Source: Voacanga thouarsii
Lineage: Eukaryota; Streptophyta; Magnoliopsida; Gentianales; Apocynaceae
NCBI GenBank assembly: GCA_026120185.1
Contig: JANUWF010002272.1
Coordinates: 124,001-188,000, forward strand
DNA length: 64,000 nucleotides
Direction: 5' to 3'
The notes under the pieces were generated by a model. It was not told the origin of the DNA. It did no database searches and worked only from the letters and a program-made list of their open reading frames with translations. A program made the translations under genes and the position numbers. How positions within the stretch are numbered: position 1 is the first letter of the stretch; the number at the start of each line of letters is the position of its first letter. Shown here in pieces: positions 45,421 through 58,948 of this stretch.

Positions 45421-46125
45421 GGTTTTTAGATCTCTATGTTAGGATAAAAATTCAACCCTTTCTTTGCTGTATTTTTGAATCCTCACTGTGTAATAACCAT
45501 TCCATGTTTGCCTGATCCAGTGTATTTTAGGCTCCTCTACTCAATGATAATTGAAATCAAGTAGTGTTATATGCCACTAGTTTCATGTCACATTTTCTTC
45601 ACTAGTGATAGTAATGGGTGGATAAATATATATTTTTCATTCTATTTCTTTGAGGCAAAGAGAATAGGATTTCATTAAGAAAGATCAACCTATATGGCTG
45701 AGAAACAGTTGCATGACAAACCTCATCTAAGTTAGTGTATTCTCATATATGAGAAATAGCTTTGCTACCGGATGAACAGGTTAATTACAAGATCCGTGTA
45801 CATAATAGGAAAACAAAAATTTTTACAAAAATATTTTTGCACAAGTAACATTGTCATGCACGTAATAGGGTTAGTGCCACTCTTAGGAAGAAGTTAGTGT
45901 TATTTGGAATTTCTGACTATTTGCATAACTAGAACATAAAAATTATGAATTAATTTCACCTCCCAAAACGACCAACATTTTTACTAATATTCCATTCTAA
46001 CATGATTTTGTTGCCCGACCAAATATTTCACCAGAAACACTCAAAACCATGTAAACATAAAAGTTTGAATTACCAAATATATACAAAGCAATAGTAGGAT
46101 GTCAATTAAAATCATAGTTTCCAAA
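45421..46125. other. Intergenic spacer, no gene seen
   Basis: AT-rich, non-coding. Confidence 0.5.
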
Positions 46126-46129
46126 TAGA

Positions 46130-46640
46130 GTTGTATTCGAATACGAGCGAACCGAACATCATATTTTCGAGTTCGAGTTTGAATATAATCGAATACTGTT
46201 CGAGTTCGCTCGTTTATTATTCGAGTTCGTGTTTGAGTTCGTTCAATTGTTATTTGATAATATTCAAATTCGTTTAAGTTCGAATTCGAAAAACTCGATT
46301 AATGTTCGAGTTCGAATTATTCGAGTTTGTTTATTTTATATTTTTTATTTAAAATTTATAAAAATAATAATTCAAATTTTAATTAAAATAATTGAATATT
46401 ATAATATTAAATAAATATATAATAATATAATTAATTATAATATTAATATTATAATTATAATATAAGATTTATTAAGAATAAATCTTAATATTATAAAATA
46501 TAAATAAAATAATTAATATAATTAATTAATTTGTAAATATATATAATATATTCGCGAACGTTCGAATATATTCATAATCATGTTTGAGTTCGTTCGTTTA
46601 TTATTTGAGTTTGAATTCTTCGAGTTCGTAAACGAACGAA
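46130..46640. mobile_element. TTCGAG-rich repeat element, MITE-like
   Basis: Both ends (46130-46325 and 46550-46640) are packed with TTCGAGTTCG / CGAACGAAC motifs that are inverted relative to one another, around a very AT-rich middle. Its design resembles the element at 53070-53983. The exact borders and target duplication are unclear. Confidence 0.5.
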
Positions 46641-47484
46641 CCTTAATACAATTAGATTTTTGAGAATACAATTAGATTTTTGAGAAATCATAAATAAGAA
46701 GAATGCGTCCATAAGATGAGAAAGTCAAAAGAAATTTGTAAATCTGTGCTACTTGGTAGTGTGCGTATTTGCCTTTGTCATCGTGCTCTTCATTTCTAAA
46801 TTGAGCGCAAATTAACTTGGGAAACGTAATAAGAACCAATAGTATCATCCATGATACGGACTAGAAATTTTTTAGCGTGAGCTCGAGCGTGACCTCAAGC
46901 ATACCTGGATACAGCTTATATCGAGACAAACTTCTTGTCGGCCCAACTAAATCTGGTATGGCAATTTACCGAAGGCACTATCCCTATATCAAACGAATTC
47001 AAGCTATATTAATGTCAAACTATGATAAAAACATTAATTATTAACATATATTCATATCATTGCTATATTTATTAACAGATATTCTTATTATTATATTTTA
47101 TCATTATCTGCATAAGAAGATCATATATAATGATGTCTCTAGAATAGTTATGACATTATTTTGTAAAGTATTGTTAGTTAAACATTATTATAGGTTAGGA
47201 CAACATTAATGTATTAAAACAAGTATGTGTTATTTTTTATGATTAGAGATGTCATAAATACATGATATCAATCAACACATAGGTACATAATTAAAGAATT
47301 AATGTACTGGAGCAATTTGCCATGAGAACACTATATGAATCATTATATGAGTGTCATTTGTGATTCTCATAATAATCATGGTATATATGATCTTTTAACT
47401 TGAGATCACATAAGATTTTCTACATGACAAGTAATATATTTTGAAGGTGCCAAATGCTATCCATAATAGGATGGGTAATAAATA
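46641..47484. other. Spacer, no gene seen
   Basis: Non-coding, moderately AT-rich. Confidence 0.45.
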
Positions 47485-48600
47485 TACTAATTGGGAATGT
47501 TACAGACTGTGGGAAATGATGTGTGATTAAGGTAGGATTTGTTTCTCTTATATAACAAGAGTGATATCTTGTGCCCCTTGATTGAGTGAGATTAATTTAT
47601 ATGGCCATGAACATGTGGATTGATATTGGGATACCGATTTCATTTCAGTTAGTTTACTTGGGAATAAAGAAATATATAGATTGACCAATAAAAGTGAAGT
47701 ACATTCCATGACTTGTGTTCAATCTAGATATTCAGGACAAAGGGATCAATTACTCGATCATTATTGTGATTATATCGAATCACCATTTACTTGTAATTTG
47801 AAAATAATGATACATTGTTAGACGCTGCTCCTTATTTGTAACAAAAAATTGTCATAACTAACATTACAAGTACATAATTTTTTAGATTGGGCTTTGAAGA
47901 GTGTTTCGACTTGGTCTAGGTATTATGATTAATTAGGTCAAATTAGTTTAGGCAGTCTTATGAATTAAATTCGGTTTAGAACCAAATTAAGATAAATAAA
48001 AGAGAGTTTTCGAAGTTAGTATAGGATTCCAATTTGGTTGAAATCTTGATTCAGAAATAGAATCCAAATCTGATTTCAAATAAGATAAAATCTAAAATTT
48101 TATCAAACATATCAGGGATAAGTCTTTAGAAGACTTTAAAAACAGATATTAGAAGCCATCCAAATATTGAGGATTCTTCTCTCTCCTTTTCATTGCAAAA
48201 GGAAAAAACCTAGACCGAAGCTAAATATCTTTTTTTGTGAAAGAAACTTCGAAAATCCATTTAGTAATAGAATTCGAGATATTAATTTGAATTGGTTCGA
48301 GTGGATACCCTAGAAGCAGGGTTCGTGAACTCCTACTTGTGATTTGGCTCGAAAGCTCGACAAGAATGATAAGAAAAAATGAACAATAAGGTACAATCTT
48401 TAACCAAATCAGCTGGGGTTCGCGAAGTCTTGCTTGTGATTCGGCTCAAAAGTTCAACAAGAATAGCCAGCAAAAACGAATAATAAGGTACAATCTTTAA
48501 CCAAATCAATTGGTTCTAACTTGTTAGGATCATTAGTAGAGTTAGATCCATTTTATTTCCGATGTTATTTTGTGTGTTTGTATTTAGTTTTCCTCTAACA
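47485..48600 (+). repeat. Ty1/copia-type LTR, copy 1
   Basis: Matches 51116-52108 along most of its length (TACTAATTGGG...ATGTTAC, ATTGAGTGAGA, GGATCAATTACTCGAT, TTAATTAGG...CAAATTAG, AGTCTTTAGAAG). It ends TCTAACA at 48600 without an adjacent primer site. It could be a solo LTR or the 3' LTR of another copy. It contains a 97-bp tandem duplication (48321-48514) absent from copy 2. Confidence 0.65.
48321..48514 (+). repeat. 97-bp tandem duplication in LTR copy 1
   Basis: GTTCGTGAACTCCTACTTGT... at 48321-48417 is repeated as GTTCGCGAAGTCTTGCTTGT... at 48418-48514. Both units end with TACAATCTTTAACCAAATCA. Confidence 0.9.
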
Positions 48601-51115
48601 TTAATTATAAAAAAAATATAAGTTACCAAATATTCTTAGTAGATGAGGTCCCTTGATACCTAGAAGATTATTGATGAGTTTCCAATTAACAAGTATATGC
48701 AATCTTGATGCTTCATAATACAAGAGGATTGAAATGAAAGTTGATTTGTGTATAGTAAACCCACCATAATATACAATGCCCAATCACTCTATATGGTTAC
48801 GTAGGACTATTTATAATCTGTCCAATCTATGTTAACTCTACCTCATCAATCAACCTTATGAAGATTAATATTCATGTCAAATCATGTTGGTATATATACC
48901 TTGTAACATCTTGAATTATCTAAGTACATGATTGGAAAGATGATACTCGAAAAAGCATAGTAGTCATACAAGCTTATTAAAATTATGAATGGATGCTCTA
49001 CACAGAACGATATTGAAACTATATAGGGGATTCCCATAGATGGCAAGTTGATTACTAATTAGGAAAATTATTTCACAGCAATTAGGTGGATGAACAGTAC
49101 CATAAGCTTATGGGTTTTGGACCGGATCTAAATAGATTCAATCTGAAAAATAGGATGTATTGTTGATTGATTATCATCACATCCTCTGACAGCTGAGTCT
49201 GCTAATCATCAGACTGAGTATCATGTGGGTATTTATATAATACAATTGATTAGTATTGTCATATATGTAACTGGTCTAACACAAAAATGAAGCTCATTAA
49301 CCTATCTCTATTGCATGACCTTAACAAGATTGATTTAGCTGGGGTTCTGCGGTACTTGCAACTCTTTATAAAGTTTTGTGTTGAAAATTCTGTGAAATGG
49401 GGTAATTTTTTTTAAAAGTAATTTCCAAAGTGGGATTGCTCTAGGAAAATTTCCTAATCTAGGGAAGCCTTATTATAAAATGCAACCTTTCAAAAATAGG
49501 CCATATTTTTGTTGTGAGTTCTTTAGGCTTTATTATTTTTTACATAGCAACAAAAGGTCTAAGAAATGGGGGGGGGGGGTTGGAGGGCAAAGAAAGTTTG
49601 CATTAAAAAATGTGAACCCAATTAGAATATACATTTTAAAACCATTATAACTATCAATTAGAATGCACAATTTTATATAAACATGAACCATTAGTTTATA
49701 GCACGAAATGTTACACATTTGATTATTAGTGATATTTGAGTATTATTTTGCTAAGATTCATAAGCTACAAAAGTTATATTGTTCTTACAAGAAAGCTTGA
49801 GAAGTACAAAAGTATCCATAAAACTTATATATGATGATTGACTTTCTACATGGACCACCCTTTCAAAGCACATGATTGTGTTACATGATTCCAATCCTGA
49901 TACTGTTACTAAATAGAAAAACCGTTGAACGAATATGGAGGATATAAAGGTTTTTTATTTTCTTTTCTGGGCATCTAAGCAATCAATCGTTGAGTTTGAG
50001 TGCTGGTGCTCAATAATGTCAATTGATCCATGTAAGAGGACTTTATCTATGAAAGTTGATGGCATTCACGTGAGATGCCAACAACTACCTGTTTCTACTT
50101 GCATTTGTCATTGTAAATGAGAAGTTAATAGAGAGTTGGAGCTACTTCTTAAAACTTCTATGACACATACATTATCTTTGAAAGATGAGCATCTAAATAT
50201 TGTATATAGACATAAGGGTATACCCAAATTTGTATCAACTAAATGAGTGGCAAAAACCTTTAATTGTTCATTAATTTCATCTCAAGCACATCAAGGCAAA
50301 TTTTTGCCCCAAATTTGAGAATATTAATTTAACAAATTTGATGCATGTTGTATGTCTAGAGTAAATATAACCAAATATCAATCATATTGGGATAAAATCA
50401 ATATCCTAAAGGAAGATGCATTTAAATATTTGGTGAAAATTGGTTTTAAAAAAATAGGCTCTATTATATGACGGAGAACATGGATAAAATTCCATGACTA
50501 CTAGTGTTTGAGTGCATAAATAATATAGTCAAGAAAGCAAGATCTCTCCTATTAGAAGTTTAGTTGAATTATTGCTAAAAAATTTGGTTATATACTTTAG
50601 CAAAAATAGAGGAGATATCCAATTTGGGACATGCTTTACTATTTGAAGTATGGAAGGTGTATTTTGAGGAAAAATGTAGCTAATATATTGTAATTGAATT
50701 CAATACATAGACCATATATTTAGAATCAAGTCATCAACACAAAGGGGTAAATATCCCAATATTTACAATGTAAACTTGAAGGAGAGATCATGCTATAGTA
50801 AAAAATGTAGCCATATATTGTACCTTGTTAAGACACATTAGCATATGGTATTATAGAAGTTAGAACTCCATCAACTTTGTGCTGAAGTTATACACTCAAA
50901 AAACTAGTATATGAGGGGTAGTTTTCTTTTGAAACAACTGAAGAATTTTGGAGGTCATTGCCTTTATTGCACCTTTAGAAAAAACTAAGAGAAATGAAGT
51001 TCTTGGTCATATGTGAAATTCAAGGATATCTTAAGACATGGATTATCATGACATGTTGTTGTAGAGTTTGGAACTCCATTAACTGTATTTAAATTTCTAC
51101 TCTTGAAAGTGAAAG
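48601..51115. other. Sequence between the two related LTRs, no coding recognised
   Basis: 2.5 kb, AT-rich, with a G-run at 49570-49580. No gag or pol motif seen on either strand. Small open frames (49935-50120 and others) show no family features. It may be decayed retrotransposon sequence. Confidence 0.4.
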
Positions 51116-52108
51116 TACTAATTGGGTATGTTACGGATTATAGTAGAGGATGAGTGTGATCAAGATAGAATTTATCCTTCTTATGTAATATAAGTGATAT
51201 CTTGGGCCATTTGATTGAGTGAGACTAATTTATATGGCCATGAGCAAATGAATTGATATATGGTATCGATGTTATTTTAATTAGTCCACTAGAGAATCAA
51301 GAAATATATATAGATTGAACAATGCAAGTCTAACATGCATGTTCCCACAACTTTTTCTCAATCTAGACATCAAGGATAAAAGGATCAATTACTCGATTAT
51401 TATAGTGATTATGTCGAATCATCATATTTGTGACAAAGAGTTGTTACGATCAATATTACAAGTAGCCATTCGGTTGCATTCTAAGATCAATTTAAATTGA
51501 GTTTTGAAGAGAGTTTTCAGCTTCATCTAGGCATTTTAATTAATTAGGCCAAATTAGTTTAGACCATCCAATTAATTAAATTTGATTCAGAACCGAATTA
51601 GGATGAATACAAGTTAGAGTAGGATTCCAATTTGGTTGAATTCCTGATTCAGAAACAGAATCAAACTCTGATTTGAAATTTGATTTTAAATAAGATAATA
51701 TCTAGGATTTTGTCCAAGATATCAAGAATAAGTCTTTAGAAGTCTTTAAAAAGATATTATAAGACGTCCCATATTTTTGAGAATTGCTCTCTCTCTCTTA
51801 GTTCAAAAGAAAAACTAGACTAAAAAATAAACTCTCTTTCTGAGCCAGAAATTTCGAAGTTTAGCCAACACTACAGTTTGAGGCATCAATCTGAATTGAT
51901 TCAAGTGGATATCATAGATGCAGGGTTCATAAGGTCCTACTTATGATTTGACTCAAAGTCTCAATCAGAACAATTATCAAAATGTAACAAGAAAATGTAC
52001 AATCTTTAACTAAATCGATTGGTTCCAACTCGTTAAGATCCTTGATAGAGCAGACCCATTTTGCTTCCACTACTATTTCAAGTGTTTGATTCTAATTTTC
52101 TTCTAATA
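51116..52108 (+). repeat. Ty1/copia-type 5' LTR, copy 2
   Basis: 993 bp, related to 47485-48600. It is followed directly by a primer-site-like sequence and, after inserted elements, by a copia Gag start at 56552, so it is the 5' LTR of a plus-strand copia element. Confidence 0.7.
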
Positions 52109-52109
52109 G

Positions 52110-52122
52110 TGATATCAGAGCC
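52110..52122 (+). other. Degenerate initiator-Met tRNA primer binding site
   Basis: TGATATCAGAGCC directly after the LTR; the usual plant copia site is TGGTATCAGAGC, one base different. Confidence 0.7.
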
Positions 52123-52792
52123 ACTAATGAGTCCCAATCGGTTCTATATGTTATTTGTACCTTACATTTCTACTTGATTGTATATTATTTGATATCATAT
52201 TTTGGAATGTTTATTCAAATTGCATGTTTTATATGATATGTGTTCGTTAATTATAATGCATTTCTTTAATAAAATCTGTAAAACTATTTTACAACTAGGA
52301 TTAGTTAAGACTTATGGAACTAGAAAATGTTAAACTTTTCATGAGGACTTTTGAAATCGTTTCAAAATTCCACATTTTGAAAATTGTTTCAAAACCTATT
52401 TTCAATGTATGAGCGATTAGTTTTCCTTGAAAATTTCTAAACCAGTTTTCAAAAATCTATTTTCAAAACTATTTTTCAAAACTTGTTTAGGGAAAGGGGT
52501 TGGTGTTCATGCATGGTGTTCATATGAAACTTGTAAGCAAAATCTCATTAAAAAGAACTAAATTATAAAATATCTTGATTTTATGTGTTCTTGCATATAG
52601 CATGATTGTCATGTTGCTTGAACATGGTGCATAGTAATAGCCTTTAACCTAGTAATTTATTATATTTTTTAAATACGGCTTACATGTCGTGCCTTTCTCT
52701 ATTATTTTGATTATACTTTCTTTTCTCATTCCATTCCCTTCGAATGTAATTTGAAGATTTTACTACATCATGTAATTATACTATAGGAAGGC
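52123..52792 (+). mobile_element. Copia leader, left part
   Basis: Untranslated internal sequence of the copia element, interrupted at 52793 by a 3.0-kb solo LTR and resuming at 55806. Confidence 0.5.
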
Positions 52793-53069
52793 TGTAACAC
52801 CCCACATATCTGTGTCGTAGTGGGTCTTGACTTCGTGGGATGTCACCCCGTCTGATCTCCCAGACAAGGGATTTTTATAACGAATCAACAACTTGGTTAG
52901 CAGCGGAATATCATTATAACCTCAAAACTAGAATTTATTCATGGGAAAATTTCTTAGTACATGGTCTTCAATTTTTTCATACAATATTCTATAAATATTA
53001 CACCTTAGATCATTTTCCTTATTTCTACTCCATTATGCTTTTGTTGTGCACTCTAGTCACCAATCTGTA

Positions 53070-53299
53070 TTAGGGCTAGAAACGAATCAAACTTCTCAGG
53101 AGCAGCTCGCGAGCTACTCGATCAAAGCTCGGCTCAAACTCGACATTGACCAATCTTGAGCCGAGCTTGAGTCGAGCTTTGAATTAAACGAGTCGAGCTC
53201 GAGCTTAGCAAAGTTTGACTCGAAACTCGTTTAAAATTTGGCTCGAATGTTCGATTCGTGAACTTGAATTCGAGTTCCAATAAATAAATGTATAAATAA

Positions 53300-53343
<44 letters not shown>

Positions 53344-53983
53344 TATCTTGTTATAATATATGAAAGCATATTTATGAATTTTATTACACAAAAATATTCT
53401 ATATCTCTATGAATATGTGTTTTATTATAATTTTATCTAAAATTAATTATAAAACTGATAATAAAAATTATTGTACATTACAATCTTTTTTTGGCTATAT
53501 ATATATATATATTAATATATCTTGTTATAATATATGAAAGCATATTTATAAAATTTATTACTCAAATATATTCTATATTTATATAAATATGTATTTTATT
53601 ATAATTTTACTAAAAAGTAATTATATAGATAATAAAAATTAGTGATAATCTATTTAATCTGATCATCTATTTTGGATTTGTATTATAATATTTCATAAAA
53701 TTAAAATTGAAAGGATTAAAAATTCAATTGTGTTAAACTTTTAGTAACTGCTAAATGGATTATTTTAATTAAAAATATCAAATTTAATATATAATTCGAG
53801 CACGAGTTAGCTTGAATAGTATTCGAGCATACCCGAGTCGAGTTCGAGTAATCCTAAAAGTGAATTGAGCCAAGCTCGAGTATAAAATTTTTTGTTCAAA
53901 CGAGCTTGAGCCTTACAAATTTCATATTAGCTCAATCTCGATAAGTCATAACTTGACTCGACTCGGCTCATTTGCAGCCTTAG
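53070..53983. mobile_element. hAT-like MITE nested in the solo LTR
   Basis: About 914 bp with inverted ends: TAGGGCTAGAAACGAATCAA at the left, and CTAAGGCTGCAAATGAGCCG read inward from the right. It is flanked by TCTGTA (53064-53069 and 53984-53989). The end regions are dense in GAGCTCGAGC-type motifs. The AT-rich middle has a 174-bp direct duplication (53347 and 53521). No transposase. Confidence 0.65.
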
Positions 53984-55433
53984 TCTGTACATTTCAGCCT
54001 CAAACATGTAGAAAAATGTGTGCATTCAAAAACACTTATTGAATCTCATGTGAGCTCATGATTTTAAGATAAAATAGTCTAACGGTATTTTTCAGCAAGA
54101 CATGTTGTCAACAACACATGAGATCTCAAACTTGACACATAACAAATATTTTCTTCACATGGAGATTAATAGTCCCACTATCTCTCAAATTCACATCGCA
54201 ATCACATTCGGAAGCAATATTAGTACAACCGCCATTAATACCATTGGAACATTAGTCATATGAACGTAAATGTAACATATTTCACAATGAGAATGAATCT
54301 AGTAGGACACACGATATCCATATTCATAAAATACTCATTTTCACATATTTCAGAAAATCACTTGCCAAAAACGGTTTTCATAAAATAAATGGGACTCACC
54401 TTGCTTTATTTGCTAATTTCCTCAAGTCAAGCTTATTCACATCAATGAGTAAAATCAATCTCTTAATATTTCTACTTCTTCATCTGTATTCCTTTTTCTT
54501 CTTTCTTTCTCTCTCTTCCTCTTTATTTCTTCTCGGTTTCCCTCTCTTTTTTCCTTTCTCTTTCTTGTCTTCTTCTTTCTCTCATTTCTTCTTTTTCTCT
54601 TTTCTTTCTTCATTTTCGCCACTCACTCTCACTTTTCCCTCTTGATTTTGGTTCTTCCCCTTGTCCTCTATTTATAGGAGTTGGAAGAAGCTTATGTGAG
54701 AAGCAAAGTAATTTGGCTACGACACATGGAAGGTGACTTGGCAATTTTCTAGAAATGTGTATAATATTTTGAAAGATGAGTCACCATCTTTAGAACATAT
54801 TAGAAGCTAATGGAATGTTTTAGAAATATTTAGAAACTCCTAGAAATTTATGGAAATCTTTAGAATATCATAGTATAATATAGAACATTATAAAATAATA
54901 TGGAATATAAAAATTTGTAGAAAGTTATATAATATAATATAATACTATAATAAATAGTGTAATAATATAGTATAAGATAATAAGATATAACCTATATTAT
55001 GATTGCAATAATATAATAGAATATATTAGAATATACCATATATTAATGTAATAATATAATATAAGACTACTAATAATACTATCATATATTACGATAATAT
55101 ATAATATAATAATATAGTAATGAAAAGTAGAAACGTTTCCATAGGATAAAAATATAATACAATTTGTAATAATATCACATAATAATATAAATTTATAAAA
55201 TAATGTTTTAGAGAGTTATAGACGATTATGGAAGAATTTGAAAGACTTCAGAATAATATGGAAAATTTTAGATTATTTTAAAATAATGAAATTAATAATA
55301 TAATAAATGTAGTAAATATTTAAACTTTAATAAAGGTTGTGAGTCCCACTTAACACCTATGCTTACTTTATTAAAAGTGTGGGCCCCACCCAATTAATGA
55401 AAAATTTAGATATTCAAATTAGATTTTGGTTCT

Positions 55434-55540
<107 letters not shown>

Positions 55541-55583
55541 GTTTTCAATAATAGTTGTGATTATAAATATTCTTATGAAATAA

Positions 55584-55637
<54 letters not shown>

Positions 55638-55805
55638 TATAATATAATATAGTATATGAAGTATATATTTTTAATATACTTTGCATAAAATATTTATTTC
55701 ACGAATAAAGACTTTGAAATAAATTGGCTTTATAAAATTCAAGCATAAGATCACAAAATAGTAAAAAATCTCATATTTTGGGATGGCTGAGAGCGGGGTG
55801 TTATA

Positions 55806-56551
55806 AAGACAACCATACAAGACAATCCAAGGAGGTGCTTGAAGATTTTTTTTTTTTTATTTTATAATATTTTCTTCACCCTACACTAACCTTTGATTCT
55901 TTTAGTGGCTTATAAGAATCAGCATAGGATAGGCTATTAATACATCATGTTTTATGTTTCATGTATGAAATGCATATTTATTGATTTGATTAAAATAAAT
56001 AAAAATCATTAATACAAAATAATTGTAGTGAGATCATTTTATAAAAGTCACTCAAACTAAATATTATGTCAAATAAAATCCTTCCAACTTTAGTCTTCAT
56101 CAAGGCCCGGATTAATTATGTGTACATTTGCCAAAATATAATGCAAAATATATCTGAATGAGGTGCAATAGGATAAATGTGATATCCAAATGGCTAAATG
56201 TTGAGTTTGACTTAACTAAGTCATCTTAATAGGATTGAGGACCTAGAGATAAAGTGTTGAGAAATTCATAATGATGAACTAGAACAATTATTATTCATTT
56301 AACTATCTAAGAGTTGTATAAAGAAACAATTGGCATGGTGTTGCATACCTGAATAACCAAGTCTTAATATATTAGCTAAAAGCTACTTAGGATGAGGTGA
56401 AATATAGATCTTGGCCCACTATAAAGTTTATGGATTTCTGAATTAATATTGAGGGCCATTAATTCAAAGAATATAATGGATTGTTATTTAATAAAGTCCT
56501 AATTAAAAGATTTCAAACATATGATACTTTGCAAATTTTGTTGTAGAACCA
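55806..56551 (+). mobile_element. Copia leader, right part
   Basis: Non-coding sequence linking the solo-LTR insertion to the Gag start; no other feature seen. Confidence 0.45.
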
Positions 56552-56760
56552 CATGGCAACTAATAAGACAAACCCACCAACACTGCGAACCATCCTCGAG
56601 AAGGACAAGTTGATTGGAGTCAACTTCCTTGACTGGTACAAGAATTTGAAGATTGTTCTCAAGCATGAAAAGAAGCTGTATGTCCTTGAGTAGCTTGTTC
56701 TTGAATAACTTATGATCACTATAAGAATCACTCATGACACTCATAAAATAATCCATGTAG
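56552..56760 (+). pseudogene. Ty1/copia Gag N-terminus, truncated
   Basis: Plus strand: MATNKTNPPTLRTILEKDKL then IGVNFLDWYKNLKIVLKHEK and KLYVLE, followed by stops at about 56691 and 56706. This is the usual start of plant copia Gag (…EKDKL-G-NF-DW-N-IVL…). The rest of gag-pol is absent before 56924, where the next LTR element begins. Confidence 0.8.
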
Positions 56761-56923
56761 TGTTCTTATAGTGGGTTGACCCAGTACATTGATTCTCTGA
56801 TTATATACCCATGTGTTGATTTGATATCATGCATCCATGACAACTTAGTCATCAAAAGTAACACATATTAGTCTTAGCATATTATTATTGTCCCAATCCA
56901 TAAAAGTACTTGATTAGAGATAC

Positions 56924-58921
56924 TGATAGGGCCTAAATTTATATATGTTTTCCTAGTTATTTGAGGATATTTTGTGATACTTTTAATATAATAACAAGTC
57001 ATATTCTTTCTATTTAATATTTCACTTATAGAAATGCTTTTTGGTGATTTTACGCGAAAATAGGTGAATTTAGAATTAATTGGAGAAGTTTCAGAGAACA
57101 CCCTGCACCAGACCAAGAAGACTAACCCAGCGTCGGGCCAAGTCTTGAGAAGGACATCAAACAGAGGTGAATTGGCTAAAGAAAAGTAGAGGAAACCAAA
57201 ATTTAGACAAAAAACAAGTGCAATCCTTGGGAGGCTGCATGGCATCCGCGGGAGGCTTCAACAAATTAAAGCCACGGCTTGGCTACTGCGACTCGGCAAA
57301 AAGAGAAGAGAAAGAATGGGTGGCTCGGCAGCTCATGGGCACTGAACAAAAAAACAAAAGGAAGGAAAGAAGAGAAAGTAGCCTTGGGAGGATGTGTTAC
57401 ATCTATGGGAGGATGCAACAAGAAAGGAGCCACAGCTCGGCTAGCTACGACTTGCTAGGAAGAAGAAAGGAAATTGGCTCGGCGGCTCAGCTAGTGGCTC
57501 ACAGAAGAAAGAAAGGAGAAATGGCTCATTAGTGAATTGGCTTAGGTAGCTGGCTAAGTAAAAAAAAGGGGGCTCAGTGGTTTCAAGTCGGCTCGGCAAG
57601 GAAAAAAAAAAAGTAGCTCTCGCAGCTTAGCTTCGCTTCACAGCCTGGGTGAGCCGACTTCAAGAGAAAAGAAAGAATTAGGCTCAAGTTTTGGCTCAAT
57701 CAAAGGAATAAAAGGAAAGGAAGATATGGCTTGGGTTTCAGTAGCTTAGCTTTGTGGCTTTAGTCAAAAGAATGGCTTAACGACTTGCGATGACTCAAAA
57801 TTAGCTCACATATCAGTTTAAGGTGGTGGACTTCAGTAGGATTTATACAAGAGTTTCAGAAGCTATTTTAGATTAGGAAATTACTTCTTCTTTGTGTAGG
57901 ATTTTTATGAAGTTCTTGTAGCTATAAATAATTCTCAGTCACGTATGTAAAAGGTGTGTACACATGGAGGCTTAGAAAAATATTTAGAGTGCACCACCAT
58001 TAATAATTTCTCTAGAGAAATCATCCAGTGAGTATTGATTTAGGAGGAGTTTTCATTGGAAGTTGAAGGACTTGTCTATGAGTACTTATCTCTTTCCTTT
58101 ATTTTTTTTTCTTGAACAATGATGAGTTTAATTCTTTAATGGTATTTTGGATGTTATTCTTGGATTTATGGTTTCGAGTTAATTTAGTTCTTTGATCAAT
58201 TGATTATTTTCTTAGTATTTGATTACTTATTTTTACTACGGAATTGATTGATTGATTCTTATTGTTAACTTGTTTGAAAAAAGGGTTGATAATAGTTTCA
58301 ATTTAATTAACTTTATATTTGTTATCTCTTAACTTGCTTGAAAAAGAAGTTAATTGCCTAGAACTTAGGTAATCAAAAATTAGTTGATGATTGCTAGAAT
58401 GTAGATTCATTGGCTAATTTCATACTTTAAATCACCTAGAATATAGGGATTTATGTGAGGATTAATTTAATGTATCTTTTAGGTAAATTGGTTGAAACAG
58501 AATATGTTTGCTAATTTAACTAAGAGATAGTGATTTCATAGATTGCAAACGAAATGGGTCTATTTTAAATCATTCATGATACCAAGATAATAATTAATTA
58601 TGATATTTGCTATGTAATTCATTGTCATGTCTTCAAGGATATTTGTCTAAATTGCATATTCGTTCATCATTAGGTTGTATATATTTTTATTTTTTATTTT
58701 TCTTTTTATTCTCTTATTACTTTATTAGGTCAGTTAAACAATGAATGAATGGTAATTAATGGTAGTTGTTCCTTGAGGATTGATACTCGTTAATTTCCTG
58801 TACTATGCTTGCGATGAGTATACTTGTTCATATGTGTAATTTGGGGGTTGGTGCTTTAATAAAAACTTGACTAGGGATGGATTTAAATTTGAATAATTTT
58901 TATACACCCAAACCATACACA
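56924..58921 (+). repeat. 5' LTR (about 2.0 kb) of a non-autonomous LTR element
   Basis: Begins TGATAGGGCCTAAATT and ends near ACACA at 58921, just before a primer-site-like GGCGCTGTTGCCGGGG. The first kilobase recurs at 63050-64000. The open frame 57167-57532 is repeated in the second LTR (63266-63628) and seems to be an incidental purine-rich frame. The two LTRs differ by many substitutions and short indels, pointing to an old insertion. Confidence 0.8.
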
Positions 58922-58930
58922 TTAAGTTTT

Positions 58931-58948
58931 TGGCGCTGTTGCCGGGGA
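58931..58948 (+). other. Primer binding site, tRNA-Asp type
   Basis: TGGCGCTGTTGCCGGGGA, one base from the TGGCGCCGTTGCCGGGGA site common in plant gypsy elements, placed 9 bp after the LTR end. Confidence 0.75.

Noticed and set aside
47485..52108. A complete copia element bounded by the two related LTRs
   Set aside because: The first LTR has no primer site after it, no pol motif lies between them, and the primer site and Gag follow the second LTR.
54445..54645. Ser/Phe/Leu-rich open frame
   Set aside because: CT-rich low-complexity tract inside a solo LTR.
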